A DNA stretch of 64,000 bases. Origin: UBA1422 sp963676385 (GTDB lineage: Bacteria > Bacillota > Clostridia > Peptostreptococcales > Anaerovoracaceae). The translations under genes were made by a program, and so were the position numbers. The stretch spans positions 1 to 64,000 of the forward strand of contig CAXXMM010000014.1 in NCBI GenBank assembly GCA_963676385.2. Reading direction: 5' to 3'. Each line of letters begins with the position of its first letter. Within the stretch, counting starts at the first letter, position 1. Positions 41,232-49,501 of the stretch are shown here, in pieces. Below the pieces are notes generated by a model. That model searched no databases and was not told the origin of the DNA. It saw only the letters and a list, made by a program, of their open reading frames with translations.

Positions 41232-42116
41232 ATGCTAGGCTATGTAACCACAGAAAAACAAGAACTTAAAATGAGGGAATATGAAATTTACAGGGGCTAC
41301 TATTGCGGTGTCTGTAAATCGATTGGGCGCAGATACGGCCAAGTGCCACGTCTTGCCCTCACCTATGATGCGGCCTTCCTTGGATTAGTTCTTGCCGGGA
41401 TTATCCGGGAGCCGGATGAGATTTCCAAGGAGCATTGTATCATTCATCCTGTTAAAAAAAATACTGCCATCGCCAATGAAAGCATTGATTATGCGGCGGA
41501 TGTGATGTTGATTTTGACTTGGTATAAATTGCTGGATGATGCCAATGATGAACATAAAATGACCGCCAAGGCTGCCCTCCGGTTGATGAAACCTTTATAT
41601 AAGAAAATTCGAAAATCCAGAGAAATCCTTTGCGATGCAATTGGAGAGAATTTAAAAGAAATGTCTCGATTGGAAAGGGAGAAATCTTCCAATTTGGATC
41701 AGATTTCCGAAACCTTTGCAAAGATTTTGGAAGTGGTATTTTTGTCAGGGTCCAACCGACTTGACGTAGCCAGCCAAAGAATTCTGGGGCGTCTTGGGTA
41801 CCACCTGGGAAAGTGGATCTACCTGATGGATGCATGGGAGGATCTGGCGGATAATGTGGCATCCGGGGCATATAACCCACTTATTTATAGATACCAATAT
41901 GAGGAAGGAGAATCCTTAGAGGCGTTTCAGAACAGAATTATTGACACTTGTCAGTGGCATTTGTTGGTCTGTTGCGAAGAAATGGGAAAAGCCATAGATT
42001 TGCTTGAAATTCATAAAAATAGCGGTATAATAGAGAACATAGTGTATCTGGGTCTATTAAGAAGAACCGAAAAGACCCTTGGAAAGGAAGAAAAACAAAA
42101 TGGGGAATCCCTATGA
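41232..42116 (+). CDS. DUF5685 family protein
   Basis: A 294-residue protein beginning MLGYVTTEKQELKMREYE and YRGYYCGVCKSIGRRYG, which matches the DUF5685 family of Firmicutes. The CGVC pair near residue 25 may bind metal. Helical content looks high, and YLMDAWEDLADN resembles an Asp-rich helix of isoprenoid-synthase folds; that is only a resemblance. It is followed by an overlapping DnaJ-domain gene and a membrane protein gene, and the trio is probably one operon of unknown purpose. Confidence 0.7.
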   Translation: MLGYVTTEKQELKMREYEIYRGYYCGVCKSIGRRYGQVPRLALTYDAAFLGLVLAGIIREPDEISKEHCIIHPVKKNTAIANESIDYAADVMLILTWYKLLDDANDEHKMTAKAALRLMKPLYKKIRKSREILCDAIGENLKEMSRLEREKSSNLDQISETFAKILEVVFLSGSNRLDVASQRILGRLGYHLGKWIYLMDAWEDLADNVASGAYNPLIYRYQYEEGESLEAFQNRIIDTCQWHLLVCCEEMGKAIDLLEIHKNSGIIENIVYLGLLRRTEKTLGKEEKQNGESL

Positions 42117-42687
42117 AGTGCTTGGCATAAAAGAAACTGCAACAGATGAAGAGGTGAAGGCGGCCTACAAAGAACTGGTCAAAAAATATCACCCTGACAG
42201 ACACATGAACAATCCCCTGGAAGATTTGGCGGAAGAAAAACTGGTACAGGTCAACCAGGCTTATGATGAAATAAACAAAATGCGGAGTGGAAAATCTTCA
42301 GGAGGAGCAGGTTACTACGGGGGCGGTTCTCGAAATGCAACCAGCCCTGAATTTGCTCAGGTACGACGGGATATTGATTCAGGCAATTTGAACGAGGCGA
42401 CAGCCAAACTTCAGCGGATTCAAACTCGAACTGCAGAGTGGATTTTTTTGGATGGGATGATTTCCTATCGCAAAGGGTGGTATGACGATGCGGTGAGCAA
42501 AATTCAGCAGGCGGTCTATATGGACCCTCAGAATCCAGAGTACAATCAAGCATTGAATCAATTGATGAATGCCGGGCAGGGGTATCGAAATACGGCATAC
42601 GGCAAAGGATATCGATCCAATGATGATATGTTGTGTACCGCATGCCAGCTGTATCTTTGCGCAGATTGTTGTTGCGACTGTATATAG
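42100..42687 (+). CDS. DnaJ-domain protein with TPR-like middle and cysteine-rich tail
   Basis: A 195-residue protein. Residues 1-68 are a J domain with the HPD motif (KKYHPDRHMNNP) that stimulates DnaK. A glycine-rich linker follows, then a region with TPR-like helices (GMISYRKGWYDDAVSKIQQA). It ends in a cysteine-rich tail, CTACQLYLCADCCCDCI. It overlaps the DUF5685 gene by 17 bases. The zinc-finger region of true DnaJ is absent, so it is a specialised co-chaperone, perhaps for the neighbouring DUF5685 protein. Confidence 0.85.
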   Translation: MGNPYEVLGIKETATDEEVKAAYKELVKKYHPDRHMNNPLEDLAEEKLVQVNQAYDEINKMRSGKSSGGAGYYGGGSRNATSPEFAQVRRDIDSGNLNEATAKLQRIQTRTAEWIFLDGMISYRKGWYDDAVSKIQQAVYMDPQNPEYNQALNQLMNAGQGYRNTAYGKGYRSNDDMLCTACQLYLCADCCCDCI

Positions 42688-42696
42688 GGAGTTTTC

Positions 42697-43233
42697 ATGA
42701 ACAAACGTACACAAAACATAGCCATAGGCGGAATTTGTTTGGCCGGTTCGGTTTTGTCTTTATATTTTGCTTCAATCATACCCAGTGCAGAGCTGACTCT
42801 TTATGCTGTCAGTTCTCTTTTTGTGGCGATAATGATATTGGAAGGTGGAATGAAAAGCGGGTGGCTAATGTATATTGCCACTGTTTTGCTGGCGCTGATT
42901 TTAATTCCTAACAAATTGGCCATTGTTCCTTATGGATTCTTCTTTGGATTGTATGGCATAATCAAATACTATGCAGAGAAAATTCATTATCCGGCGTTGC
43001 AAGTGGCATGTAAAGTGGCGGTTTTTCTTGTTGTGTTTGGTGTCGGATTTTTCTTTTTCAAAGATATTTTCTTTGGGAATATCCAAATACCCGATTTTCC
43101 ATGGGCGGCTTTGGCCTTGGCAGGGGTGGTATTTTTGCTACTGTATGACTTTATTTTTTCCATGCTGATACAGCTTTACCGCAGAAGAATTCGAAGAATC
43201 GAAAAGGACATTGTACTGGAAAAAGACAAGTAA
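42697..43233 (+). CDS. Small integral membrane protein of unknown function
   Basis: A 178-residue protein with about five or six hydrophobic segments and a basic C-terminus (YRRRIRRIEKD). It is nine bases after the DnaJ-like gene. No family was recognised with confidence; it may be an uncharacterised clostridial membrane protein tied to the DUF5685/DnaJ operon. Confidence 0.6.
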   Translation: MNKRTQNIAIGGICLAGSVLSLYFASIIPSAELTLYAVSSLFVAIMILEGGMKSGWLMYIATVLLALILIPNKLAIVPYGFFFGLYGIIKYYAEKIHYPALQVACKVAVFLVVFGVGFFFFKDIFFGNIQIPDFPWAALALAGVVFLLLYDFIFSMLIQLYRRRIRRIEKDIVLEKDK

Positions 43234-43275
43234 CGTTGAAAAATACAGGCCTGAAGGGTGTTTGACTCCATAGGG

Positions 43276-43330
43276 AATGTGATGGAATTGTGTAGAACTT
43301 TGGTTTTCACAGGACTATCACATTTTTTTT
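43276..43330 (+). terminator. Possible intrinsic terminator with long loop
   Basis: AATGTGAT and ATCACATT flank a 33-base segment with a small inner GTG/CAC pairing, then eight Ts. The long loop lowers confidence. Confidence 0.5.
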
Positions 43331-43362
43331 ATATAATAAGTCCGTTCAAGAGAGGAGAACAT

Positions 43363-44343
43363 ATGGATTACCTGAAAGCAAATATAAAAACCCAATTACT
43401 TGTCATGATTTGCACCTTTGTGGTTGTGATAGGGATATTGGGAATTCCAACCATAGCAAAGGCGGCTGATGTCTCAAAGATTGTCATTGATACCACAAAA
43501 ACTACTGTAAGATATGAGGTGGGATCCACCATCAGTCTTTCTGATATATATATCTTCGTAAACGGAGCAACCACTTCTTCCCAGTGCAGTACTTTGTCGT
43601 CGGCCACTATCGACCTGAGTAAAAATAGTGCAGTAGGAAGAAAGACAGTGACCCTGTCCTATGGCGGTCAGACGGCCACATATAAGGTGGTTGTCGCCCC
43701 AAAAACACCGGGGGTATATACCATCAAAAAACTGGACTTTGATAAAGTTCGTGTTTATAGCACGGTTCAGAGCAGCGTTTCTGGGTGTCAATTCGCCTAC
43801 AAATTAAAGGGAACAACAAGTTATCACTCCATGGGATTAACGAAAACCAAAACGGATTCCAAGAGATATTATGACAGCAAATCTTTGTTGAAGCCAGGCA
43901 GCACTTATTATTACAAAGTACGCACCTATGTGGATGTAAAAGGTGAGCGATTCTATAGTAATTGGTCATCAGTGAAAGCATATGCCTTGCCGAAACTCTA
44001 TGGGGTGGAACGGTGGCGGCCGGAAACAAAAAAACAACTGTTGGCACACGGAGTCTATTCCAAAACCCGGGAAAACATTATCATCAATATCATTAAGCAT
44101 GAAAGCGGCGGGAATGAGAAGGCTGGACAAGGAAGAGCTTGTGTTGGATTGTTGCAGTTTAACAGTGGATGGACACACAATTACGGAAAGTCATATTTTG
44201 TGAAACATGGTATTAGTAATTATCAGAAGGACAATCGTCTCAGCGGAAGCTGGAGTCTTCATCGAGTGGCCATGGTCATTAGGGATGGAGGCGGAACAGC
44301 CGCACTGAAACGATATTGGCCCACCACCTGGAATGCAAAGTAA
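43363..44343 (+). CDS. Secreted protein with fibronectin-like module and C-terminal lysozyme/transglycosylase-like domain
   Basis: A 326-residue exported protein. A signal peptide (LLVMICTFVVVIGIL, cleavage near AKA-ADV) leads to a bacterial Ig-like domain (to about residue 125), a fibronectin-like module (SGCQFAYKLKGT to YSNWSSVKAY) and a C-terminal domain with IKHESGGNEKA and GLLQFNSGW. The latter has the ES...G.QF pattern of SLT lysozyme-like domains, suggesting peptidoglycan cleavage. ATG 43363 follows GAGAGGAG. It shares its module style with the amidase at 31624. Confidence 0.72.
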   Translation: MDYLKANIKTQLLVMICTFVVVIGILGIPTIAKAADVSKIVIDTTKTTVRYEVGSTISLSDIYIFVNGATTSSQCSTLSSATIDLSKNSAVGRKTVTLSYGGQTATYKVVVAPKTPGVYTIKKLDFDKVRVYSTVQSSVSGCQFAYKLKGTTSYHSMGLTKTKTDSKRYYDSKSLLKPGSTYYYKVRTYVDVKGERFYSNWSSVKAYALPKLYGVERWRPETKKQLLAHGVYSKTRENIIINIIKHESGGNEKAGQGRACVGLLQFNSGWTHNYGKSYFVKHGISNYQKDNRLSGSWSLHRVAMVIRDGGGTAALKRYWPTTWNAK

Positions 44344-44376
44344 GAAACTGAGGGAATGCAAATAAAATAGCAACTA

Positions 44377-44405
44377 AAAACAGGGATTCGATGAATCCCT
44401 GTTTT
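44377..44405. terminator. Bidirectional intrinsic terminator
   Basis: AAAACAGGGATTC and GAATCCCTGTTTT flank a GAT loop, a perfect 13-bp stem with A- and T-runs on each side. It lies between two convergent genes and can serve both. Confidence 0.92.
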
Positions 44406-44436
44406 GTTGCCTAAATTCTTACGAGACATTGATGGC

Positions 44437-45837
44437 TTAGAGCGATGGTGTCTTCAGACGAATGGGTTTACATTTCACCATTTTGCCTGCACCTTTTTCT
44501 CCAACAAACTTGTCATCCTTGAAGACTAGATTGCCTCTGCTGTATGTTGCAACAGGGTAACCTTTTACATCAACGCCTTCCCAAATGGTATGATCCAAAT
44601 TGCCATGCATTTTTGCATTGCGAATGGTCATGTTCTTTTTGGGGTCGTAAATTACGATGTCTGCATCCAACCCGACTTGCAAATCGCCTTTGACATGATC
44701 CAGTCCAAACAACTTGGATGGGTTGGTGGCGCAAAGTTCAACAGCTTTCTGGAAAGAAATTCTTCCCTTGTTGGCTTCGGATAGCATGTACGGGTACATG
44801 TATTCAATGCCGGCGCAGCCGTTGGGGATGGTGGTGAAGTTGCCGGGTTTCCCGTCCTTCGTTTTGATTCCCCAGTCTTTTTCAGCCTGAGTGAACGGGC
44901 AGTGGTCTGTCGCGATGGTTGCAATGTCGCCTCTCTTAATGGCTTCCCAGATCGCATCCTGAGATTTTTTACCTTTGATGGGAGGAGAACATACAAAATC
45001 TCTGCCGCGAGGTCTCTTATACACATCACTGGTGAAGTGAAGGTATTGGGGACAAGTTTCTGCAAAGATGGGATATCCTTCGTCTCGCGCCTTGGTAACA
45101 GCATCTACGCCGTCCTTGCTGGCCAAGTGAACGATATAAAGGGATGTGCCTGCCATTTTGGCCAGGTTGATTGCTCTGATGTCCGCTTCGCTTTCGACGT
45201 TTTCATTCTTGGACATGTAATGCCACCAGGCATCCACTTTTCCTTCAGAAAGATACTCTTTGATTAGCACAGCATTGACGTTTTTGTTCTCCGCATGGAC
45301 ACCAACCAAAGCGCCAATTTTTGATGCTTTCACCAGGGTTTCATAGAAAGAACCATCGTCTACGCCAAAGTCATAGACCATGAAAACCTTGAAAGATGGA
45401 ACGCCGAATTTGACACAGTCTTCCATGGTGTCCAACAGACCGTCAGATGTGTCGCATACCGCAACGTGATAGGAATAGTCTACTGCCGCATCCGGTGCAC
45501 ATAGGGCATCTCTTCTTTTGACAGCATCCAACATGGACTCACCCTTGCCCTGAAGAACAAAGTCAAATACAGTGGTAGTGCCGCCGCAAGCAGCAGATTT
45601 TGTTCCTGTGAAATAGTCGTCAGATGAGATGGTTCCGCCAAAAGGCATTGCCAAATGGGTGTGACCGTCGATGGCGCCGGGAAGAATCATCTTTCCCTTG
45701 GCATCGACAACTTCTGTTCCGGCCTCCGGTTTCAAATTGGTGCCGATGGCGGCAATTTTACCATTTTTCACAGCGATATCAGCCTTAAATCGTGCTTTTG
45801 CTGTCACCAGCTCGCCGCCTTTCATTAGTAAATCCAT
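44437..45837 (-). CDS. hydA: Dihydropyrimidinase / hydantoinase
   Basis: A 466-residue cyclic amidohydrolase that opens dihydropyrimidines, hydantoins or related rings. Metal ligands are GAIDGHTHLAMP, the carboxylated Lys in SFKVFMVYDF, His in GVHAEN and VHLASKDG, and Asp in ATDHCPFT. Length is standard. TAAAAAATGG start follows AAGGAGG. The upstream neighbour on the same strand is an NCS1 permease, so uptake and hydrolysis of a hydantoin-like compound is likely. Downstream carbamoyl-hydrolase genes are not in the window. Confidence 0.9.
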   Translation of the reverse strand: MDLLMKGGELVTAKARFKADIAVKNGKIAAIGTNLKPEAGTEVVDAKGKMILPGAIDGHTHLAMPFGGTISSDDYFTGTKSAACGGTTTVFDFVLQGKGESMLDAVKRRDALCAPDAAVDYSYHVAVCDTSDGLLDTMEDCVKFGVPSFKVFMVYDFGVDDGSFYETLVKASKIGALVGVHAENKNVNAVLIKEYLSEGKVDAWWHYMSKNENVESEADIRAINLAKMAGTSLYIVHLASKDGVDAVTKARDEGYPIFAETCPQYLHFTSDVYKRPRGRDFVCSPPIKGKKSQDAIWEAIKRGDIATIATDHCPFTQAEKDWGIKTKDGKPGNFTTIPNGCAGIEYMYPYMLSEANKGRISFQKAVELCATNPSKLFGLDHVKGDLQVGLDADIVIYDPKKNMTIRNAKMHGNLDHTIWEGVDVKGYPVATYSRGNLVFKDDKFVGEKGAGKMVKCKPIRLKTPSL

Positions 45838-45873
45838 TTTTTAACCTCCTTTTTTGGTATTGGAATTATTTTA

Positions 45874-45906
45874 GAAAAAAGGAGCCTTTGGGTCTCAAAG
45901 GCTCCT
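45874..45906 (-). terminator. Intrinsic terminator between the NCS1 permease and hydantoinase genes
   Basis: Read on the minus strand, AGGAGCCTTTG and CAAAGGCTCCT form a stem followed by six Ts. It lies downstream of the permease and just ahead of the hydantoinase ribosome binding site, so it should reduce or regulate read-through. Confidence 0.85.
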
Positions 45907-45939
45907 AGGGCATAACTAGTTATAAAATTTTGTCAAGGA

Positions 45940-47553
45940 TTAAGCTCTTTGTGTCAGTGCTTCATGCGCTGCTTCTGTCAGGTCGGAATTCTTCTTAAAG
46001 ATAGGCATCAAAGCAAGATACAAAACGAAGGCTACAGCGAAGGAGAAGATGTAAGCGTTGGCAGCAATCCAATCTCCAGGGGTTCCCAACATTGCAGCAA
46101 ATTTATCAGTCCAAGTAATAGTACCAGCGTTGCCAAAGTTCTCAAAGTTTGCCCAGATGGGAAGTATCCAAGCCAGTACCCATGAAATGAGTGCGGCCAT
46201 ATTCCAACCACCTTGGTACCAATATCTGCCTTCGGCACCTTGATACAAACCAGCAACGTCGATTTGCTTTTTCTTTACAATATAGTAGTCAGCGATAAAG
46301 ATTGCCGCGATGGGAGCCAGCATTGTGCCGTAGTTGTTTAACCAACCGAATACATATGCGCCGCCGGAACCGTAGATCCACCAAGGCTGTGCAATAACAG
46401 CAATAATACAGGTGACAACAACACCCATTTTGTAAGAAATCTTGGATGGCGACATGTTGGAAAATCCATTGGCAGGAGCAACGATGTTGGCAGCTACGTT
46501 GGTAGTGATGGTGGCTGCAATAACGCCGATGGCCGCAATGAAGATTATCAGTTTGCTATCCACATAGTAGAAAACGCCGGTGGGATCAAACATGGCTGTA
46601 TGATCTGCGCTTGTAAGCTGGGTAGCTTGTGCAAAGAAGGCACCAATGAAAGCACAGAAGAACATTGGGATGGGAAGTCCCAACAACTGACCCCAGAACT
46701 GGTCTTTTTGGGATTTGGCATATCTTGAAAAGTCAGGAATGGAAAGACCCATGGTCGCCCAGAAAGCAATGTTTCCAGTCAGACCGCCCAGATACAGCAG
46801 AACAAATCCGCCTTTTTCATTGATTAAAGCTGTGTTATTTGCAGTGTTCATAACATCGCCGAAGGAGTAGCCTGCATCGCTTGCAAGGTTCACAGACCAT
46901 GCAAGAAGTCCAAGCATAACCAAAATCAAGATTGGGCCGCCAATGTTTTGGACCCACTTAATGTTTTCCATACCATTGTAAGCAATCCAGAGGCTGAAAG
47001 CCATGAACAGGAAGAAACCGATGAACTGGCCAACATTGGCAGTCGGGTTTCCCGGAAGCGCCATGGTCCAAGTAGGATCAGCAAATTTGCTGACAACGAT
47101 ACCGATTAAAGCGGCAAACGCTGCACCACCAACCCAGCTCTGCACAGCGCACCATCCACAAGCAACGATGGTTCTTGAAATCGAAGGGATTTGAGCACCA
47201 ACGGTTCCAAAAGTCAAACGAGCGAGGCCCGGAAAGGGGATACCATATTTGGTACCGATGTGAGAATTTAATTGCATGGGGATAAGGACGATGATGTTGC
47301 CCAATGCAACGTTCAGAACCGACAGCCAAGGGCTGATTCCGAAGCCGATTAGGGCGGAAGTAAGTGATAGCGATGGGATGCAGATGGACATTCCTACCCA
47401 CAACATTGAAATGTTATAGGTGGTCCAATTTCTTTGAGAAACAGAAGTCGGAGAAAGGTCTTCATTGTAATACTTAGAAGAAGCTAACTCGGCTCTCGCA
47501 GCGGCTGTTAATTCAAACAGGCCGTTGGTCTCAACTTGTGTGTAGTTAGACAT
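45940..47553 (-). CDS. NCS1 family nucleobase/hydantoin/allantoin permease
   Basis: A 537-residue membrane transporter with 12 hydrophobic segments. The N-terminal region (LSPTSVSQRNWTTYNISMLW, the NWT motif) and GIPFPGLARLTFGTVGA are hallmarks of NCS1 carriers such as Mhp1, CodB and PucI. Genomic pairing with a hydantoinase suggests a hydantoin, allantoin or dihydropyrimidine substrate. The start follows AGGTG before ATG. A minus-strand -10 TATAAT (complement of 47597-47602) lies about 45 bases upstream. Confidence 0.9.
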   Translation of the reverse strand: MSNYTQVETNGLFELTAAARAELASSKYYNEDLSPTSVSQRNWTTYNISMLWVGMSICIPSLSLTSALIGFGISPWLSVLNVALGNIIVLIPMQLNSHIGTKYGIPFPGLARLTFGTVGAQIPSISRTIVACGWCAVQSWVGGAAFAALIGIVVSKFADPTWTMALPGNPTANVGQFIGFFLFMAFSLWIAYNGMENIKWVQNIGGPILILVMLGLLAWSVNLASDAGYSFGDVMNTANNTALINEKGGFVLLYLGGLTGNIAFWATMGLSIPDFSRYAKSQKDQFWGQLLGLPIPMFFCAFIGAFFAQATQLTSADHTAMFDPTGVFYYVDSKLIIFIAAIGVIAATITTNVAANIVAPANGFSNMSPSKISYKMGVVVTCIIAVIAQPWWIYGSGGAYVFGWLNNYGTMLAPIAAIFIADYYIVKKKQIDVAGLYQGAEGRYWYQGGWNMAALISWVLAWILPIWANFENFGNAGTITWTDKFAAMLGTPGDWIAANAYIFSFAVAFVLYLALMPIFKKNSDLTEAAHEALTQRA

Positions 47554-47650
47554 TTAAACACCTCCATAAAATATAGTGTATGATTAATACCACCTCATTA
47601 TACTACCTAGCAGGGGAAAGGGGAAATGTTTTTTTTGAATTTTGCAATAA

Positions 47651-47670
47651 TTGTATTAACAAAAATACAA
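47651..47670. repeat. Short inverted repeat, possible operator upstream of the NCS1 permease
   Basis: TTGTATT, six bases, AATACAA. It lies about 50 bases upstream of the permease -10 element and also near the nth promoter. It resembles a GntR-type half-site pair; no regulator gene is adjacent. Confidence 0.35.
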
Positions 47671-47716
47671 AATCCAATCTACTCCCAAAAGTGGTACAAT
47701 AATGGTAGGAGAAATT

Positions 47717-48361
47717 ATGGAACAACAACAAATAATTAAAATTTTAGATTGTTTGGATCAAAAATATCCGGAGGCCGAATGTGCCCTTGATTACACAAAC
47801 CTCTTCCAATTGCTGGTAGCGGTGACTCTTTCTGCTCAGACCACTGACAAAAGCGTGAACAGGGTTTCCGATGGGTTGTTTGACAAGTACCCCAATCCGG
47901 AAACATTGGCAGCAGCCGATGTGGGAGAACTTGAAGTACTGCTTCGGCCAGTAGGGATGTACAAAACCAAAAGCAGAAATCTGATTTCCCTGTCAACCCA
48001 GTTGGTTCAACGGTTTGACGGGCAAGTACCTCATGGGTATGATGAGTTGGTCAGCTTACCGGGTGTGGGGAGAAAAACTGCCAATGTGGTTCTATCCGTG
48101 GGCTTGGGGGAGCAACGAATTGCTGTGGACACCCATGTATTTCGACTGGCAAATCGGATTGGGTTGGTTCACGAGGCAAACGTTTTGAAAACAGAGTTGG
48201 CCCTAATGGAATGTGTGCCCAAAGACCGTTGGACGAAAACCCATCACGGGTTGATTTTTCATGGCCGCAATTGTTGCACTGCCAGAAAACCAGCATGCAG
48301 CCAATGTGTGCTAGCAGGTTTGTGTGAAAAAAACGGGTTGGGCACTGGGGAGACGAAATAA
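47717..48361 (+). CDS. nth: Endonuclease III
   Basis: A 214-residue DNA glycosylase/AP lyase for oxidised pyrimidines. It shows the helix-hairpin-helix LPGVGRKTANVVL with catalytic Lys, the catalytic Asp in AVDTHVFRLANRIG and the [4Fe-4S] loop C-x6-C-x2-C-x5-C (CTARKPACSQCVLAGLC). ATG 47717 follows GGTAGGAG; the ATG 15 bases upstream lacks a site. Confidence 0.94.
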   Translation: MEQQQIIKILDCLDQKYPEAECALDYTNLFQLLVAVTLSAQTTDKSVNRVSDGLFDKYPNPETLAAADVGELEVLLRPVGMYKTKSRNLISLSTQLVQRFDGQVPHGYDELVSLPGVGRKTANVVLSVGLGEQRIAVDTHVFRLANRIGLVHEANVLKTELALMECVPKDRWTKTHHGLIFHGRNCCTARKPACSQCVLAGLCEKNGLGTGETK

Positions 48362-48373
48362 GGAAGGAAACCC

Positions 48374-48904
48374 ATGGGAGAAAAACAAATGGATAAACGG
48401 CTAGACGAACAAGTCTATCAGGTATTAAATGAACTTCAAATTCCCTATAACGTGGAAACCCATGAAGCGTGTTTTACCGTAGAACAGGCCAAAGAACATG
48501 GTTTAAACAGACCCGGTATTAATGTAAAGAATTTAGTGATTCTGGACCGAAGAACCGGGGAACATTATATGGTGATTCTTCAGGACGAAAGAAGATTGGA
48601 TTTTAAAAATTTTGCAACGATTACCGGCTGGAGCAAAAAGGCAACCTTTGCACCGGATGAAGATATCTTTGAATATCTAGGGGTGCACATTGGATCCTGC
48701 TCCGTTTTTGGCATCATAAACGACAAAAAGAACCACATCACTGTGGTCCTTGAAAAAGCCATTGCACATGCATCACCGGATGCAATCATAAACTTTCATC
48801 CTAATATAAATACCGCAACGGTAGCTATTACCATAAAGGATTTATTCCGTTTTTTGGAATGGGCGAAAAACCCGGTGGTTTTGGAACCAAAATCACCGGA
48901 ATAA
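48374..48904 (+). CDS. YbaK/ProX-type aminoacyl-tRNA deacylase
   Basis: A 176-residue member of the YbaK/EbsC editing superfamily, close to ProX, which removes Ala from mischarged tRNA-Pro. Landmarks are GINVKNLVILDRR, the GS.S.FG-like GSCSVFGIINDKKN and a C-terminal segment with INFHPNINTATVAI, typical of the ProX/PrdX subgroup. GGAAGG precedes the ATG. It is 12 bases downstream of nth and probably co-transcribed. Confidence 0.83.
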   Translation: MGEKQMDKRLDEQVYQVLNELQIPYNVETHEACFTVEQAKEHGLNRPGINVKNLVILDRRTGEHYMVILQDERRLDFKNFATITGWSKKATFAPDEDIFEYLGVHIGSCSVFGIINDKKNHITVVLEKAIAHASPDAIINFHPNINTATVAITIKDLFRFLEWAKNPVVLEPKSPE

Positions 48905-48932
48905 ACTGAAACAACCCGGCGTGACTCCGAAG

Positions 48933-48958
48933 AAAACCTGAGGAATCCTTAGTTTTTT
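48933..48958. terminator. Terminator between convergent genes
   Basis: CTGAGG and CCTTAG around an AAT loop, flanked by AAAAC and a six-T run, so usable from both strands. It overlaps the last codons of the SEC-C gene on the minus strand. Confidence 0.65.
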
Positions 48959-49446
48959 CCGCAACAATGTTTGTATTTCTTACCGCTACCGCAGGGGCAA
49001 GGGTCGTTTCTCCCTGTTTTGCCTGTGTTAATTACCGTCTTGGTTTTTTTGTATGCCTTTGTAATAGTGGCTCGCTGTGCCTCTGACAATAAGGTTTCCC
49101 ACTGGGGAAGGGTGTACAGATAGTCTGCCCCTGCCGCCAGCATATTATAATAAAGAGCTTCCAAATTGACCGGCAGGGAGATGGGAGAAGTCGCATCTAT
49201 GGATTCCAGAGAAAAAGCTTGATCTAAGCTGGTTTGGATGCCATCCAAAAATCCCATGAACAGTTTGGGATCTGCATGAAACTTTTCGGTTAATTCTCCA
49301 AAGGTGCCCTGAAGGGGCTGGTTGGGATTGTCCAAAATTGAACTATAGATTTTTTTCTCGGTTTCACTGTATTCTTTCCAAAATTCATCAAAAGTTTCAT
49401 CCGTTTGATTTTCAATCAACTCTTTCCATTGCTTGTATAAGGTCAT
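48949..49446 (-). CDS. SEC-C motif protein
   Basis: A 165-residue protein whose C-terminus is the SEC-C zinc motif (NDPCPCGSGKKYKHCCGKN), as found at the end of SecA and in many stand-alone proteins. The first 140 residues are helical and not recognisable. The motif binds zinc and mediates protein contact. No secretion gene is adjacent. Confidence 0.83.
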   Translation of the reverse strand: MTLYKQWKELIENQTDETFDEFWKEYSETEKKIYSSILDNPNQPLQGTFGELTEKFHADPKLFMGFLDGIQTSLDQAFSLESIDATSPISLPVNLEALYYNMLAAGADYLYTLPQWETLLSEAQRATITKAYKKTKTVINTGKTGRNDPCPCGSGKKYKHCCGKN

Positions 49447-49501
49447 CGGTTGTTCCTTTCTATCCTTTCACAGCATGATAAACCATCCTATCAGTTTCGA
49501 A

